Shown here: piece by piece, positions 54,378 through 64,000 of the stretch | How positions within the stretch are numbered: position 1 is the stretch's first letter | Layout: each line of letters begins with the position of its first letter | Assembly: GCA_958298945.1 (NCBI GenBank) | Contig: OY282610.1 | Span: 65,283,088 to 65,347,087, forward strand | Reading direction: 5' to 3' | Source: Atherix ibis | Lineage: Eukaryota; Arthropoda; Insecta; Diptera; Athericidae | DNA: 64,000 nt | Translations under genes and position numbers: made by a program | The notes under the pieces: model-generated | Database searches by the model: none | What the model saw: only the letters and a program-made list of their open reading frames with translations | What the model was told of the DNA's origin: nothing

Positions 54378-56935
54378 GGGATTCATTTTCTAACGCTCTG
54401 TAGGGTCACGTTATTACCGGATGCGGTTGAAACTTGTGCTGCACGTTTGAAAGTGGATAGCATAGAAATTGTGCGGAGAAAAAGTCCACTGTATTGCTAA
54501 AAGAATCGGTTGTAGACAGTATTAAAATTTATAAAATAATTTAAACAAAAATCGTTTCATAATTTTCTTAACTCTCAATATTCTTTCCGAAATTTTAAAC
54601 ACTTTAAAATTTATTATAATATACAATTGCATTTTATTCATTATCTTATTTTCTACTACGTTTTGTGTTAGATAAAAAAAATCAAGCAATTAATTTAAGA
54701 TAATAATAATTAAGATTATAAGAAAGTGCTTGAAAAAAAATGGTTTTGTTTGAAAAAATTATAAAAAATGTAAAATGATTTCTTTCTTTTAAGATTTTGA
54801 GAAATTTATAGTTTTTAGAATATTTGTACTTATTTACTAGGAAGATTTTTTTATCCTTCCCAATTAGAAAAAAAAAATTGTATGATTTTTCTATGATTTA
54901 TTTCATATAGAAAAATTTCTAGCATGAAACAAGTCATAAATTTGATTCAATAAAGCTGAATATGTATAAAAATCTAAGCAAATAAAATTTTTTTGAAAAT
55001 ATTTCTATAAAAACCTAAATATTTGGAAAAATGGAAATGTCTTTAGAGAAAATAAATGGAAATGTGACAAATAAATATATACGTTATGATAACAGTATGA
55101 TAGTAATAACACCGATAAATATCAAGTTTTTGTAATACTCGTAATATAAAGCAAAACTTATTATCAAGTTAAATTTCATATTAAGTGTTGGTAATCTATC
55201 CAAAATATCATATTTTTTTAATTTAATTTCAATGACACGTAAAGCTTTTCCTTGTTATGATTACTGATATATTATTTAGAATTTTTTTATTGTTTGTCTC
55301 TTTCTACTTTATTTAATCAATTTCTTTTCAATTATGAATAAAATCATAGATAGTATCATCAATTATCGTTAAAGTATTTGCTTCCGTATAATTCCGAACT
55401 TCACTATCATTAAAATAAAATCGATTTATAAAAATATCTTAGCGATAATTGTATAAGTACGAACAATTATAGAAATTGGAAAAAGTAAAGGTCAAAATTT
55501 AGTATATTAAATTACGGACTTTTACGCTAGAGGGATGATTTATGAAAACTGATAGTTTATTCAATAACAATAAATCACAATCAAATGACAAGACAAGCCA
55601 TCACAGAGCCATAACAAAGAATCTTCTTATCGACAGTCTAGTCATTGTTCGACTTCTACAAAAAAGTTTTCTACTATGTGTCTAGTCATGGTTAAGTTCT
55701 TATAAAGGACAAGCAGACATTATTTTCTTAACGATTCAACCAAATTTCTTTTTATTTTAAAACTCATAATTTCGCATTATATCGTACGAGACAATTTTTT
55801 TGATTTATTCAATATTGTAACTTTCCACAAGTTTTTTTATATAAAAGAAAATTTAAAAATTAATTGCTTTTTTGCCTTATGATATTCTAAAACATATGAA
55901 TTGATAATAATGTTCTTTATAATTTTTAGATATAATTTTGACGTACCAAAAAAAAAAAAACTTCAAATAAGAGAATAACTAAAGTAGGTTGCAAACTTTT
56001 GAAGTAACATTTTTATATATTATTTATTAACTGACAATTACAGGTGTGTTGACATATTTAATACATTTTTTAATTATTATTTTAATTTATCACAATCTTA
56101 TAAATTTCTTACTCAATATTATTCGTTGATTTTCAATTTTTCGATATTGCCTATAGCATTTATAAAATATTGGCAAATTCTCAAATTATTTATAAATTCT
56201 ATATAATTATAAACAATTAATAATAAAAAATATCTTAAGACTATAGAGAGGAGTAGCATAATTTCTTACAGAATTTTTTTTCATTTTTGGAAAAGGCTAC
56301 TTTTGAAGTCCTACATAAAATCGCTTATTTGAAAACCAATTTCATAATTTAACTAGGTTCTGTAAGTAAAATATTAATCGGATCCATAAACTTCGCAATG
56401 CTACTTATGGTAGTTTTCTTTTATAGTTCAAAAATATCTTATTAATTGGTATGGACGTGAAGCATTGACTGAGACAAATTAAAATTAATTTTGAATTATT
56501 TTAAACGGAATGATCATGACTAGTATTAAGTAATATAAAATTATAAACTTAAACAAATATTATATGTGGAAAAAAAAACCATTGATTAGTTTAGTATCAT
56601 TTATAATTCATATTATTAATTAATAACTCTTTTTTCGTATCAATGAAGTTGATTCATTCTTACAAAATTGAATATTGTAGAAAAAACCCTTATTGTGCAT
56701 TCGCGGGTATTGAAAAAACGCGTCTCTTCTTTAAAAATATCAGATCAAATAAAAAAAATTCAAACCGAATAGAATATTTTTATACGCGACTACAATACAC
56801 ATACATAAATAACTGATCATACTGCGCATGTTGGAACAGTTTTCCAAATAAAAAAAATCCCCCAATCATTTTATCCAATTCAATTTTAAAAACTAAAGTC
56901 CTCCTAGTAAAATCATCACTGCTTCAAATTTTCAT
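54378..56935. other. AT-rich DNA, no gene seen
   Basis: 54378-54540 is somewhat richer in G+C and may be the continuation of E6 beyond the repeat ('gattcattttctaa' echoes 'aatcattttgtaa' before it). The rest is low-complexity A+T. Confidence 0.5.
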
Positions 56936-56939
56936 TATT

Positions 56940-57118
56940 CTTCCAGTCACTTGAATCATCATTCCTCGCGGGTGGTGACTATAATGCTAGGCACCTTCAA
57001 AGAAGTTGCCGCGTTAGTAATCCTAGAAGAATCACTATTCTATACAAACTATTAAATCATTTCTGCCTCAGTTCCCTCATACTTGCAAACTTCTCCTTCT
57101 AAACTACTTATAGACGTA
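56940..57118 (+). mobile_element. Jockey-like endonuclease fragment, left part
   Basis: LAGGDYNARHLQ is the endonuclease GGDYNAKH motif (catalytic D and N of APE-type endonucleases), followed by ITILYKLLNHFC. It is interrupted at 57117-57118 (TA) by mariner B3; the right part resumes at 58403. Confidence 0.75.
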
Positions 57119-58402
57119 CGAGGGTCATTCAACAAGTACTTAGCCTACAAAAGAAAAATGAAAATTTTGGAAAGGTGGCAATTTATTTTTCCACATAATC
57201 TTCTTCAAGCTCGATACACTTGGCCCAGCGATGCTCTAACTTTTGTAACCCATCCAAAAAATACATTTTCTCGAGGGAAGCAAAATAGCCCTCCGTGGCA
57301 ACGATGACCTCCTCATTCGACCCAAATCTATTCCCGGCGAGTGATTTTTTCAGGTTTGGAAACAAAAAGTAGTCACAGGGGGCCAAATCTGGAGAGTACG
57401 GTGGATGGGGCAGCAATTCGTAGCGCAATTCGACCAATTTGGCCATGGCGACGGCGTAAGCCGGCGCGTTGTCGTGGTGGAACAGCACTTTTTTCTTCGC
57501 AAAGGGGGTCGCTTTTTCTTCAATTCGACGTCAAATCGGCCCAATAAGTCAGCATAGTAGCGCCCCGTGATTGTGTTACCCTTCTCGAGGTAATCGATGT
57601 GGATCACACCTTGTGAATCCCAGAAAACGGTGGCCATCACCTTTCTGGCCGATCGAACAGTCTTCGCCTTCTTCGGAGCACGTTAGCCAGGTGAAGTCCA
57701 CTGTTTCGACTGTTCCTTGGTCTCTGGTGTGTACCAGTGAATCCATGTTTCGTCGACGGTCACGAAACGACGCAAGAACTCCGCTGGATTGCGCTGAAAC
57801 AGCGCCAAACACGTCGCCGATGTGGTCTCACGGTTGCGCTTGTTTTCCGGTGTGAGCAAACGCGGCACCCATCGCGCCGAGGGCTTTCTCATGCCCAGTT
57901 CTTCGCGTAGAATATGATGCACCGTTCCGACTGCGATGCCCACAGTCTCAGCTATCTCGTGAACCTTCAATGAACGGTCTGCCAACAAGAGGTCGTGGAC
58001 TTTTTTAACGTTTTCCTCCATAGCAGCCGTTTTCGGGGCACCTGGGCGTGGCTCATCAAAAACCGACGTGCGGCCACGAACAAACTCGTTGAACCAATTC
58101 TTGACGGTCGCCATCGAAGGAGAAGAGTCACCATACACAGCATCCAAGCGATCTTTGATTTGGCTGCGCGTTTTCCCTTCCAAAAACAAGAACTAATCAC
58201 CGAACGATATTGTTCTTTTTCCATTTTTGTGCAACCGACCGACACGCTCGCTTTCAAAGGCTGTCAAAACAAAACTAATGAAGGAAATCGACTGAAACTT
58301 TGACAATAGGCTACTAAAAGAATGTACTGCATGATGGTAAATTTCTTTTGTGACCGCAGTTCCATCGGGCAGTGAGACTAAGTACCTGTTGAATGACCCT
58401 CG
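57119..58402 (-). mobile_element. mariner copy B3, complete ends, inserted in a Jockey fragment
   Basis: CGAGGGTCATTCAACAAGTA at 57119 and its reverse complement at the right end (58402), TA on both sides (57117-57118, 58403-58404). 1284 bp. The transposase reads on the minus strand. Confidence 0.95.
57183..58224 (-). pseudogene. mariner transposase B3, two frameshifts and one stop
   Basis: Starts MEKEQYRSVI at 58224. One base is missing in the next codon compared with B1, so FLFLEGKTRSQIKDRL is in another frame. That frame runs through WVPRLL and VDETWIHWY (first D) to TSPG, where TAA replaces the E of GERAPKK (about 57680). After MATVFWDSQG a base loss at KKKRP shifts to a frame with HHDNAPAYAVAMAK (second D, two codons deleted after it) and LAPCDYFLF (third D), ending ELEEDYVEK. 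Catalytic residues are kept. Confidence 0.9.
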
Positions 58403-58825
58403 TATATCCTCGACTACTGTATTACCACTCTTTCCATAGCTCCTGATTCATATATAGATTATCTAACAGATCTTAATTCCAATCATAGTCGCGTTCCACT
58501 TACCTATCGCGTCCAGGCCTTATAATCCAAGATACTCCGTAAAATTGTTGACGCACCCCTTTTATGTTCATAGCAACGTAATACGCCGTAATCTAAATGT
58601 TCCCTTTGTTCATCGTGTCTTCATAATCCACTTTAGAGAAAATTGTCCTGTACTACCCTCCCCGGAAACACTCATGGGAAACTTAAGAGACGATGACCTA
58701 AAGATTTTCTAGAGGAATCTAACTTACATTAGAACTGCCGATGGGTGTTGTTAATTAAAATGTTATGTAAATCTGCTTGTTACAAAACAATTGTATTTGC
58801 AAATAAAAAAAAAAAAAAATAAAAA
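58403..58825 (+). mobile_element. Jockey-like fragment, right part with 3' end and A-tail
   Basis: Continues the 56.94 kb fragment: YCITTLSIAPDSYIDYLTDL then NSNHSRVPLTY (endonuclease C-terminus with the SDHSPV motif changed to SNHSRV), then an internal deletion straight to SKILRKIVDAPLLCS, the C-terminal RT region as at 2740. It ends in a 3' UTR and A-tail at about 58798-58825. Without B3 the two parts form one internally deleted Jockey copy. Confidence 0.75.
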
Positions 58826-60185
58826 ATTGCATGCCATTTTTGATTTTATTTTTATGGTACTCCTTAGAATATGATTCCATTTCTTATAGCATATATTCAA
58901 GTGAGTGTATCCGGTAAGAAAAAATATCTTTCGATCTCCGAAAAAAAATATTTAATTTATTCATGTAATCATCATGAACAAAATCAAATAGGATCTACAC
59001 GTTACTGCACTGAAACGAATCACAACAAAATAAAATCAAATGAAACTAAACTGGACTGAAAAGTGGAAATCCAACTAAACAGTATATGAAATATAGAATT
59101 TGAGACATCAATGGAGAAAGAAATATTAACGGACACCAAAAGATCGAAAAAGGAAAGAGCCGATGAAACCTTTCAGAAATTTATCTTCTACAGTCTAAAT
59201 TATATATTGCGTTTTCTCTTGAATATTCTTTTTTTGTTATTGTAAATAGAATATTGGATTTTGTTGCTTGGTATAAAATTTCCATCACTACAAGTACTAC
59301 TACTATTCACACACCCATAGTTACTAAAACTTTTCTCCACTACTCTCTAGTCCAATTGCTAATAAACATTTTGTTTCGACTTTGGGAAGTTTGCCTCCTC
59401 GTTTCTTACAAAGTTACTGCACACCCTCTTTACGTTTCTGAAATTATTATCTTTCCATGAAAGAGAAGAAATATAAATAAAAATGATCCCAACAAAACCA
59501 ATAACAAAATTATGGGACATAAAAAGAAATGGAGGGTAGCCTCTATGTCCGAATCCTTAGCATTCACTTATTAATGATGGTGTACTCCTTTTTCCTATGC
59601 AAATTGATGTTCAAATTTGTTACTTTTATGTATGTACATACATATAAGTGGGCAGCCATATTTTTTTCCATAATTTTTCGTTTAAAAAGGTATGAAAAAT
59701 ATTTAAGAAATTTCGTTTATTAAAATTGTACAAAATCATTTATGCTTTAATTTGTTTACAATTGTTATTATTTTATTATTTTTTTATTGATATCTACAAC
59801 TACTACAGGTACTAATAAGCATATTTTTATAAATGTAAATTCTAGGATATGAAGTCATGTAAAGGAATATGCCCATCGATGGCTCCCCAAGAACGGGATT
59901 ATTCATTTTAAAGAATTAGAAAATGACAGTTTTAAACGTTTATGGAAGCGTGGGAGTGAACAGTTCTCTTTCTGAAGGATAAGGATGGTAGAATAGATGT
60001 GAATGGATTTTTTTATAATGACAGATCCACAGTTCACGAACAAATAAAACATTTATAGCATGATAGATAACAATGTTTCGTACATAAAAGGGGTTATTGA
60101 CAATATTTCAAAGTATTCGGGATTGTAGGGTGTGGATTGGTAGAGTATTGGTATGCTCAGTCAAACCCAAAACTTCGAGTCCATA
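58826..60185. other. AT-rich DNA, no gene seen
   Basis: Short frames at 58871-59059, 59254-59460 and 59529-59723 lack family features. 59850-60180 is somewhat less AT-rich but unassigned. Confidence 0.5.
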
Positions 60186-60189
60186 TCTC

Positions 60190-60972
60190 CATATCGGTTT
60201 TAGAATCGTACTTAATAGTAATAGCTTAATTTTATTGTCAGTTTTGTCATACTGTCTAGGACAGTTAATATTGTAATTGTTAGTATTGTCCGTTAAGTTC
60301 TTTTAGTTGACGTGTGAGTATTCCAGGTTAACCGTTTGTCGGATATTAGTCCAAGGTAACGCAAGCTCGTTTTTGTGGAATATAACTGCCGTTAACGGTT
60401 CTGTTCTCGGCAGAGTTTAACAGTAACATGAGCAGATTTTTGCTCATTTACCTCCAATCTTCACCTTTTGTTTCTGTGGGATATTGATGGCCGTATCGTC
60501 AGCATATGTTGCGGTAAGGATATGACTCTGACAAGGGTTCCTTGGATGTGAATATTATAAAGGATTGGAATTAGGTTACTTCCCTGAGGGATACTGGCGG
60601 AGATAGGATAAATGTCTGAACACACAATATTTTAAGCTAGCTAAAAATATAGATCAGAGAGACAAAAATTTAGGATGTGGAAATAACCAGAGAGTAGGAC
60701 TAGCTACACTGCACTGCCGAAAGCATGCGAAATGTCCAGAAATATATCTTTCGATCTAACATATAAGGTATATAATCAACTAAGCGCTGCCACTGCTAAA
60801 TAGTGGAAGGCTCAGCTCTAAATCCAAGGTGCTGATGAGGAATCACACCCTCGGTTTCAAAAATGGGATTAAGGCATTTTAGTATTAATTTTTCAAGGAT
60901 TTTTGATAATATGGGAGTCTTATAGATCCACAATATATGAGGTAGGAAAATTTTTGGGTTTGTTAGGCCTCA
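60190..60972 (-). mobile_element. Jockey-like reverse transcriptase remnant
   Basis: Minus-strand traces in order: LSKILEKLILKCLNPIFETE, IPHQHLGFRAEPSTI, DIFLDISHAFGSA (first catalytic D), PQGSNLIPILYNIHIQG and TATYADDTAINIPQKQ with an intact YADD box, then NELALPWTNIRQT. Frameshifts and stops between all of them. It abuts the truncated 3' end of mariner C. Confidence 0.75.
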
Positions 60973-60974
60973 GT

Positions 60975-62083
60975 TAACAACTTCATCATCGGTCTTAAAT
61001 TTCTTGCCAGCGAGCATTCTCTTGAGGTCTGCAAAACAGGAAAAAGTCGCTGGGGGCCAGATCTGGAGAATACGGTGGATGGGGAAGCAATTCGTAGCCC
61101 AATTCACTGAGTTTGACCATCGTTTTCATCGACTTGTGACACGGTGCATTGTCTTGGTGAAACAAAACTTTTTTCTTCTTCAAATGAGGCCGTTTCTTAG
61201 CGATTTCTTTCTTCAAACGATCCAATAACGCTATATAATAGTCGCTGTTGATCGTCTGTCCCTTCTGGAGATAGTCAATCAATATTATACCATGCGCATC
61301 CCAAAATACAGACGCCATCACCTTGCCAGCCGACTGTTGCGTCTTTCCACGCTTTGGATTCGGTTCGTCGCTCGCTCTCCACTCTGCCGACTGCCGATTG
61401 GACTCTGGAGTGGGGTGACGGAGCCATGTTTCATCCATTGTCATATATCGACGCAAAAATTCGGGTTTATTGCGCTTGAACAGTTTCAAACACTGCTCAG
61501 AATCATCAACACGTTGTTGTTTTTGGTCCACAGTGAGCTAACGCGGCACCCACTTTGCACACAGCTTTCGCATGCCCAAATATTCATGCACGATATGTCC
61601 AACACGCTCTTTCGATATCTTCAGAGTCTCAGCTATCTTGCTCAACTTCACTTTACGGTCATTTAAAATTATTTTGTGGATTTTTTTGATGTTTTCTGCC
61701 GTAACCACCTCTTTTGGGTGTCCACTGCGCTCTGCATCAACTGTGCTCGTACGACCAGTTCGAAATTGACGAAACCAATATTCCACAGTTGAAATAGCTG
61801 GAGCAGAGTCCGGATAACGTTTGTCAAACCATGCTTTGGTTTCCACTTTTTTTTTTTTCATCAAAAAGCAATGCTTTATCAATACACGAAATTTGTCTTT
61901 ATTCATTTTTTTTTTTCAATAATAAAAGTTGCTTCACTCAAAATGCTATATCTCACGAACCAATCGACCGATTGCTGTCAAATTTTGACAGGAATCATTT
62001 GAAGGATGATGCTTTGTGATAGATTTTTGCAAGAGGCGCCATCTAGACGTCAACCTTATAAACTTTTCAGCCTAACTGTTAAA
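60975..62083 (-). mobile_element. mariner copy C, 3' truncated
   Basis: 5' end on the minus strand near 62083 (TTAGGCTGAAAAGTTTATAA), then the usual mariner leader 'gtctagatggcgcc'. The transposase is recognisable to KKFKTDDEVVN at about 60975, where the sequence switches to Jockey. The 3' TIR is missing. This is a mariner lineage distinct from A, B, D and F. Confidence 0.85.
60995..61906 (-). pseudogene. mariner transposase C, one stop and one frameshift
   Basis: Start MNKDKFRVLIKHCF at 61906, HTH region with VEYWFRQFRTGRTSTVDAER, then MRKLCAKWVPR followed by TAG at 61538-61540 where the family has L (WVPRLL). The same frame continues: LTVDQKQQRVDDSEQ, TMDETWLRH (first D), HQDNAPCHKS (second D), LAPSDFFLF (third D, spacing 34). 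One extra T after FLF shifts into CRPQENARWQEI; in the correct frame ADLKRMLAGKKF follows. The lysine run MKKKKV near the start reflects an A-run. Confidence 0.9.
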
Positions 62084-62263
62084 TAATGGTTTTTTTTAAA
62101 TATTTGTTGATATTTATCGGTATTTGTTTTCTTCATATTAAATGTCTAATATGGCTTCGTGTGGTTTAAAGGTGTTAGCTAAATGTTTAGATGGCTTTAT
62201 GCGGTCAAAAGGTGTTTGACCAGGTTCGGTCAGTATTATGTAGTGGATGTGTAACTGTTTTCT

Positions 62264-62330
62264 ATTTAAGTATTCGTTTGCTAATTGTCCAGAGTGATTC
62301 TCTGGACAAATAGCAAATGAATACTTAAAT
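62264..62330. repeat. 67-bp near-perfect palindrome
   Basis: Arms of 31 nt (62264-62294 starting ATTTAAGTATTC, and 62300-62330) pair with two mismatches around a 5-nt loop TGATT. No coding sequence. Confidence 0.95.
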
Positions 62331-62368
62331 GTAGCTAGTGATAACGTAGCTAGTGACGTAGCTAGTGA
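62331..62368. repeat. Three copies of GTAGCTAGTGA
   Basis: Copies start at 62331, 62346 and 62358, immediately after the palindrome, with spacers of 4 and 1 nt. Confidence 0.9.
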
Positions 62369-62699
62369 TTTTTTGTTTCAGTTCCCGGTGCAGGTGATTC
62401 AGTTTTTCTTGTCACTTGGCATCCTTGAACGATGCCACTGAGGTTTGGCTCAACATTTGTCGTCAATCAACCCACGAATTTTCTGTGGCCTATAATATAT
62501 TATTGTCATGTGCTCGTGTTCGAGGTTTGTTGTAAGTTATATGAGCGTTAGTGATTAAGTTTTACAGAATAAATCTGTCGGTTCAACTTATGTGTAAAAA
62601 TACACCAATCAACTTTTCTAGTTTTAATTCTAGGAGGGAAGAATTTTAAAATCGGAAATGTATTTCATATTATATAACGAGAACCAGGAATTGATCGGC

Positions 62700-63093
62700 A
62701 TTATGATCAATAAGTGTATTTGTGGTAGTATTTATGGATTTATAAGCTATGGTGATGAAATAATCCTGAATATGAGGAAGTTTTCTGGTACTGGTAGGCC
62801 AATTCGTGAGTAAGAAAGGAACTAGGACTTCAAAGGTAGTATAGGAATGTATTTCTTGAAATCCTTTTTGGGGTGCCTGGCATTATAATCTCCAACCGCT
62901 ATTTTAACCAAATAAGTTAAAAACTAACCTAAATTCCACATCAGTTAAAATTTTACTCGGGGGACAGTAAATGGATGCAACGTTAAATGTAAAGTATGTA
63001 CATTGGAAGTGTGGAATTTTTTAATTAGAATGCCGGTTCCGACGTCCGCTGTATTGTCCGTATAATCAGTTCTCTGTGTTGAATGGTCACGCA
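62700..63093 (-). mobile_element. Jockey-like endonuclease fragment
   Basis: The minus strand reads QRTDYTDNTADVGTGILIKK, where the family has a GGTAILIK motif, TSNVHTLHLTLHPFTVPRVKF and then, in another frame, AVGDYNARHPKKDFKKYIPI, the GGDYNAKH endonuclease motif. Mariner B4 is inserted at TA (63094-63095) just upstream in the sense of this element. Confidence 0.7.
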
Positions 63094-63095
63094 TA

Positions 63096-64000
63096 AGAAG
63101 GTCATTCAACAAGTACTTAGCCTCACCGCCCGATGGAACTGCTGTCACAAAAGAAATTTACCATCGTGCAGTACATTCTTTTAGTAACCTACTGTCAGTC
63201 GATTCCCTTCATTAGTTTAGTTTTGAGAGCCTTTGAAAGCAAGCGTGTCAGTCGGTTGCACAAAAATGGAAAAAGAACAATATCGTTCGGTGATTAGATT
63301 CTTGTTTTTGGAAGAGAAAACGCGCAGCGAAATCAAAGATCGCTTGGATGCTGTGTATGGTGACTCTTCTCCTTCGATGGCGACCGTCAAGAATTGGTTC
63401 AACGAGTTTGTTCGTGGCCGCACGTCGGTTTTTGATGAGCCACGCCCAGGTGCCCCGAAAACGGCTGCTACGGAGGAAAACGTTAAAAAAGTCCACGATC
63501 TCGTGTTGGCAGACCGTCGTTGAAGGTTCACGAGATAGCTGAGACTATGGGCATCGCAGTAGAAACGGTGCATCATATTCTACACGAAGAAAGCTGTCGG
63601 CGCGATGGGTGCCGCGTTTGCTCACACCGGAAAACAAGCGCAACCGTGAGACCACATCGGCGACGTGTTTGGCGCTGTTTCAGCGCAATCCAGCGGAGTT
63701 CTTGCGTCGTTTCGTGACCGTCGACGAAGCATGGATTCACTGGTACACACCAGAGACCAAGGAACAGTCGAAACAGTGGACTTCGACCGGCGAACGTGCT
63801 CCGAAGAAGGCGAAGACCGTTCGATCGGCCGGAAAGGTGATGGCCACCGTTTTTTGGGATTCACAAGGTGTGATCCACATCGATTACCTCGAGAAGGGTA
63901 AAACAACCACGGGGCGCTACTATGCTGACTTATTGGGCCGATTTGACGTCGAATTGAAGAAAAAGCGGCCCCGCTTTGCGAAGAAAAAGTGCTGTTCCAC
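63096..64000 (+). mobile_element. mariner copy B4, cut by the window end
   Basis: AGAAGGTCATTCAACAAGTA (CGAGGGTC eroded to AGAAGGTC) starts at 63096 after TA. The sequence follows family B and runs off the window before the second catalytic motif. Confidence 0.9.
63266..64000 (+). pseudogene. mariner transposase B4, frameshifted, partial
   Basis: Starts MEKEQYRSVIRFLFLEEKTR. The frame is lost at LADRR, where one base is missing compared with B1, and again at HEE/SCRRDGC, where 13 bases (LGMRKL region) are gone. The sequence continues recognisably through PRLLTPENKRN, TVDEAWIHWY (first D kept, T to A after E) and KVMATVFWDSQG to the edge. An A is also missing in the K-run before VLFH (63985). 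At least three frame breaks, so not functional. Confidence 0.9.

Larger units (their letters stand above)
62084..62695. other. Unassigned DNA around the palindrome
   Basis: No gene or known element apart from the palindrome and short repeats. A two-fold imperfect repeat of 'atggctt...aaaggtgtt' lies at 62150-62215. Confidence 0.5.

Noticed and set aside
58871..59723. Three short plus-strand frames as exons
   Set aside because: No consistent splice borders, low-complexity translation, no recognisable domain.

Overview
The window is AT-rich eukaryotic DNA, almost certainly from an insect. It is dominated by decayed transposable elements of insect-typical families: at least five mariner lineages, Jockey-like and R1-like non-LTR retrotransposons, a BEL/Pao integrase fragment and a tRNA-derived SINE. 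There are no bacterial-type operons, no rRNA and no convincing functional tRNA. The only host-gene material I can support is a pair of spliced exons at 26701-26810 and 26967-27132 (+), which encode the second half of a LIM zinc-binding domain. The flanking sequence could be intron of this gene.

Layout. 1.56-3.46 kb: Jockey RT remnant fused to an irritans-type mariner remnant. 5.0-6.3 kb: SINE head cut by mariner A1. 7.5-10.15 kb: mariners F1 and D1. 10.8-12.6 kb: a non-coding DNA transposon with 28-bp TIRs and an 8-bp TSD. 12.7-14.4 kb: long-TIR element E1, remnant E8 and a complete SINE. 14.6-16.0 kb: RNase H-bearing retroelement G1. 17.5-19.8 kb: remnant E2, a 12-bp minisatellite and the open mariner A2. 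21.4-23.9 kb: a 32-bp inverted-repeat pair and E3. 24.0-26.5 kb: retroelements and a SINE piece. 26.7-27.1 kb: LIM exons. 30.0-32.7 kb: E4 and retroelement G3. 33.4-34.7 kb: the open mariner B1. 35.0-38.6 kb: retroelements. 39.4-44.5 kb: mariners A3, D2, B2. 45.9-48.4 kb: mariner remnants. 49.8-53.3 kb: an R1-like element and BEL/Pao. 53.4-54.4 kb: DD41D remnant E6 and a 15-copy 51-bp minisatellite. 56.9-58.8 kb: Jockey split by mariner B3. 60.2-64.0 kb: Jockey RT, mariner C, a 67-bp palindrome, Jockey EN and mariner B4, which runs off the edge.

Function. Two mariner transposases (A2 at 18725-19762, B1 at 33623-34672) are uninterrupted, keep all three catalytic aspartates and lie between well-matched TIRs with TA duplications. 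They could supply transposase for the broken or deleted copies of their own families (A1, A3; B2, B3, B4). Everything else is non-autonomous or dead. A recurring theme is short local inverted duplications (snap-back hairpins) and direct duplications inside element copies, which suggests template-switch mutation. Calls rest on motif recognition and by-eye comparison of copies within the window; no searches were run.
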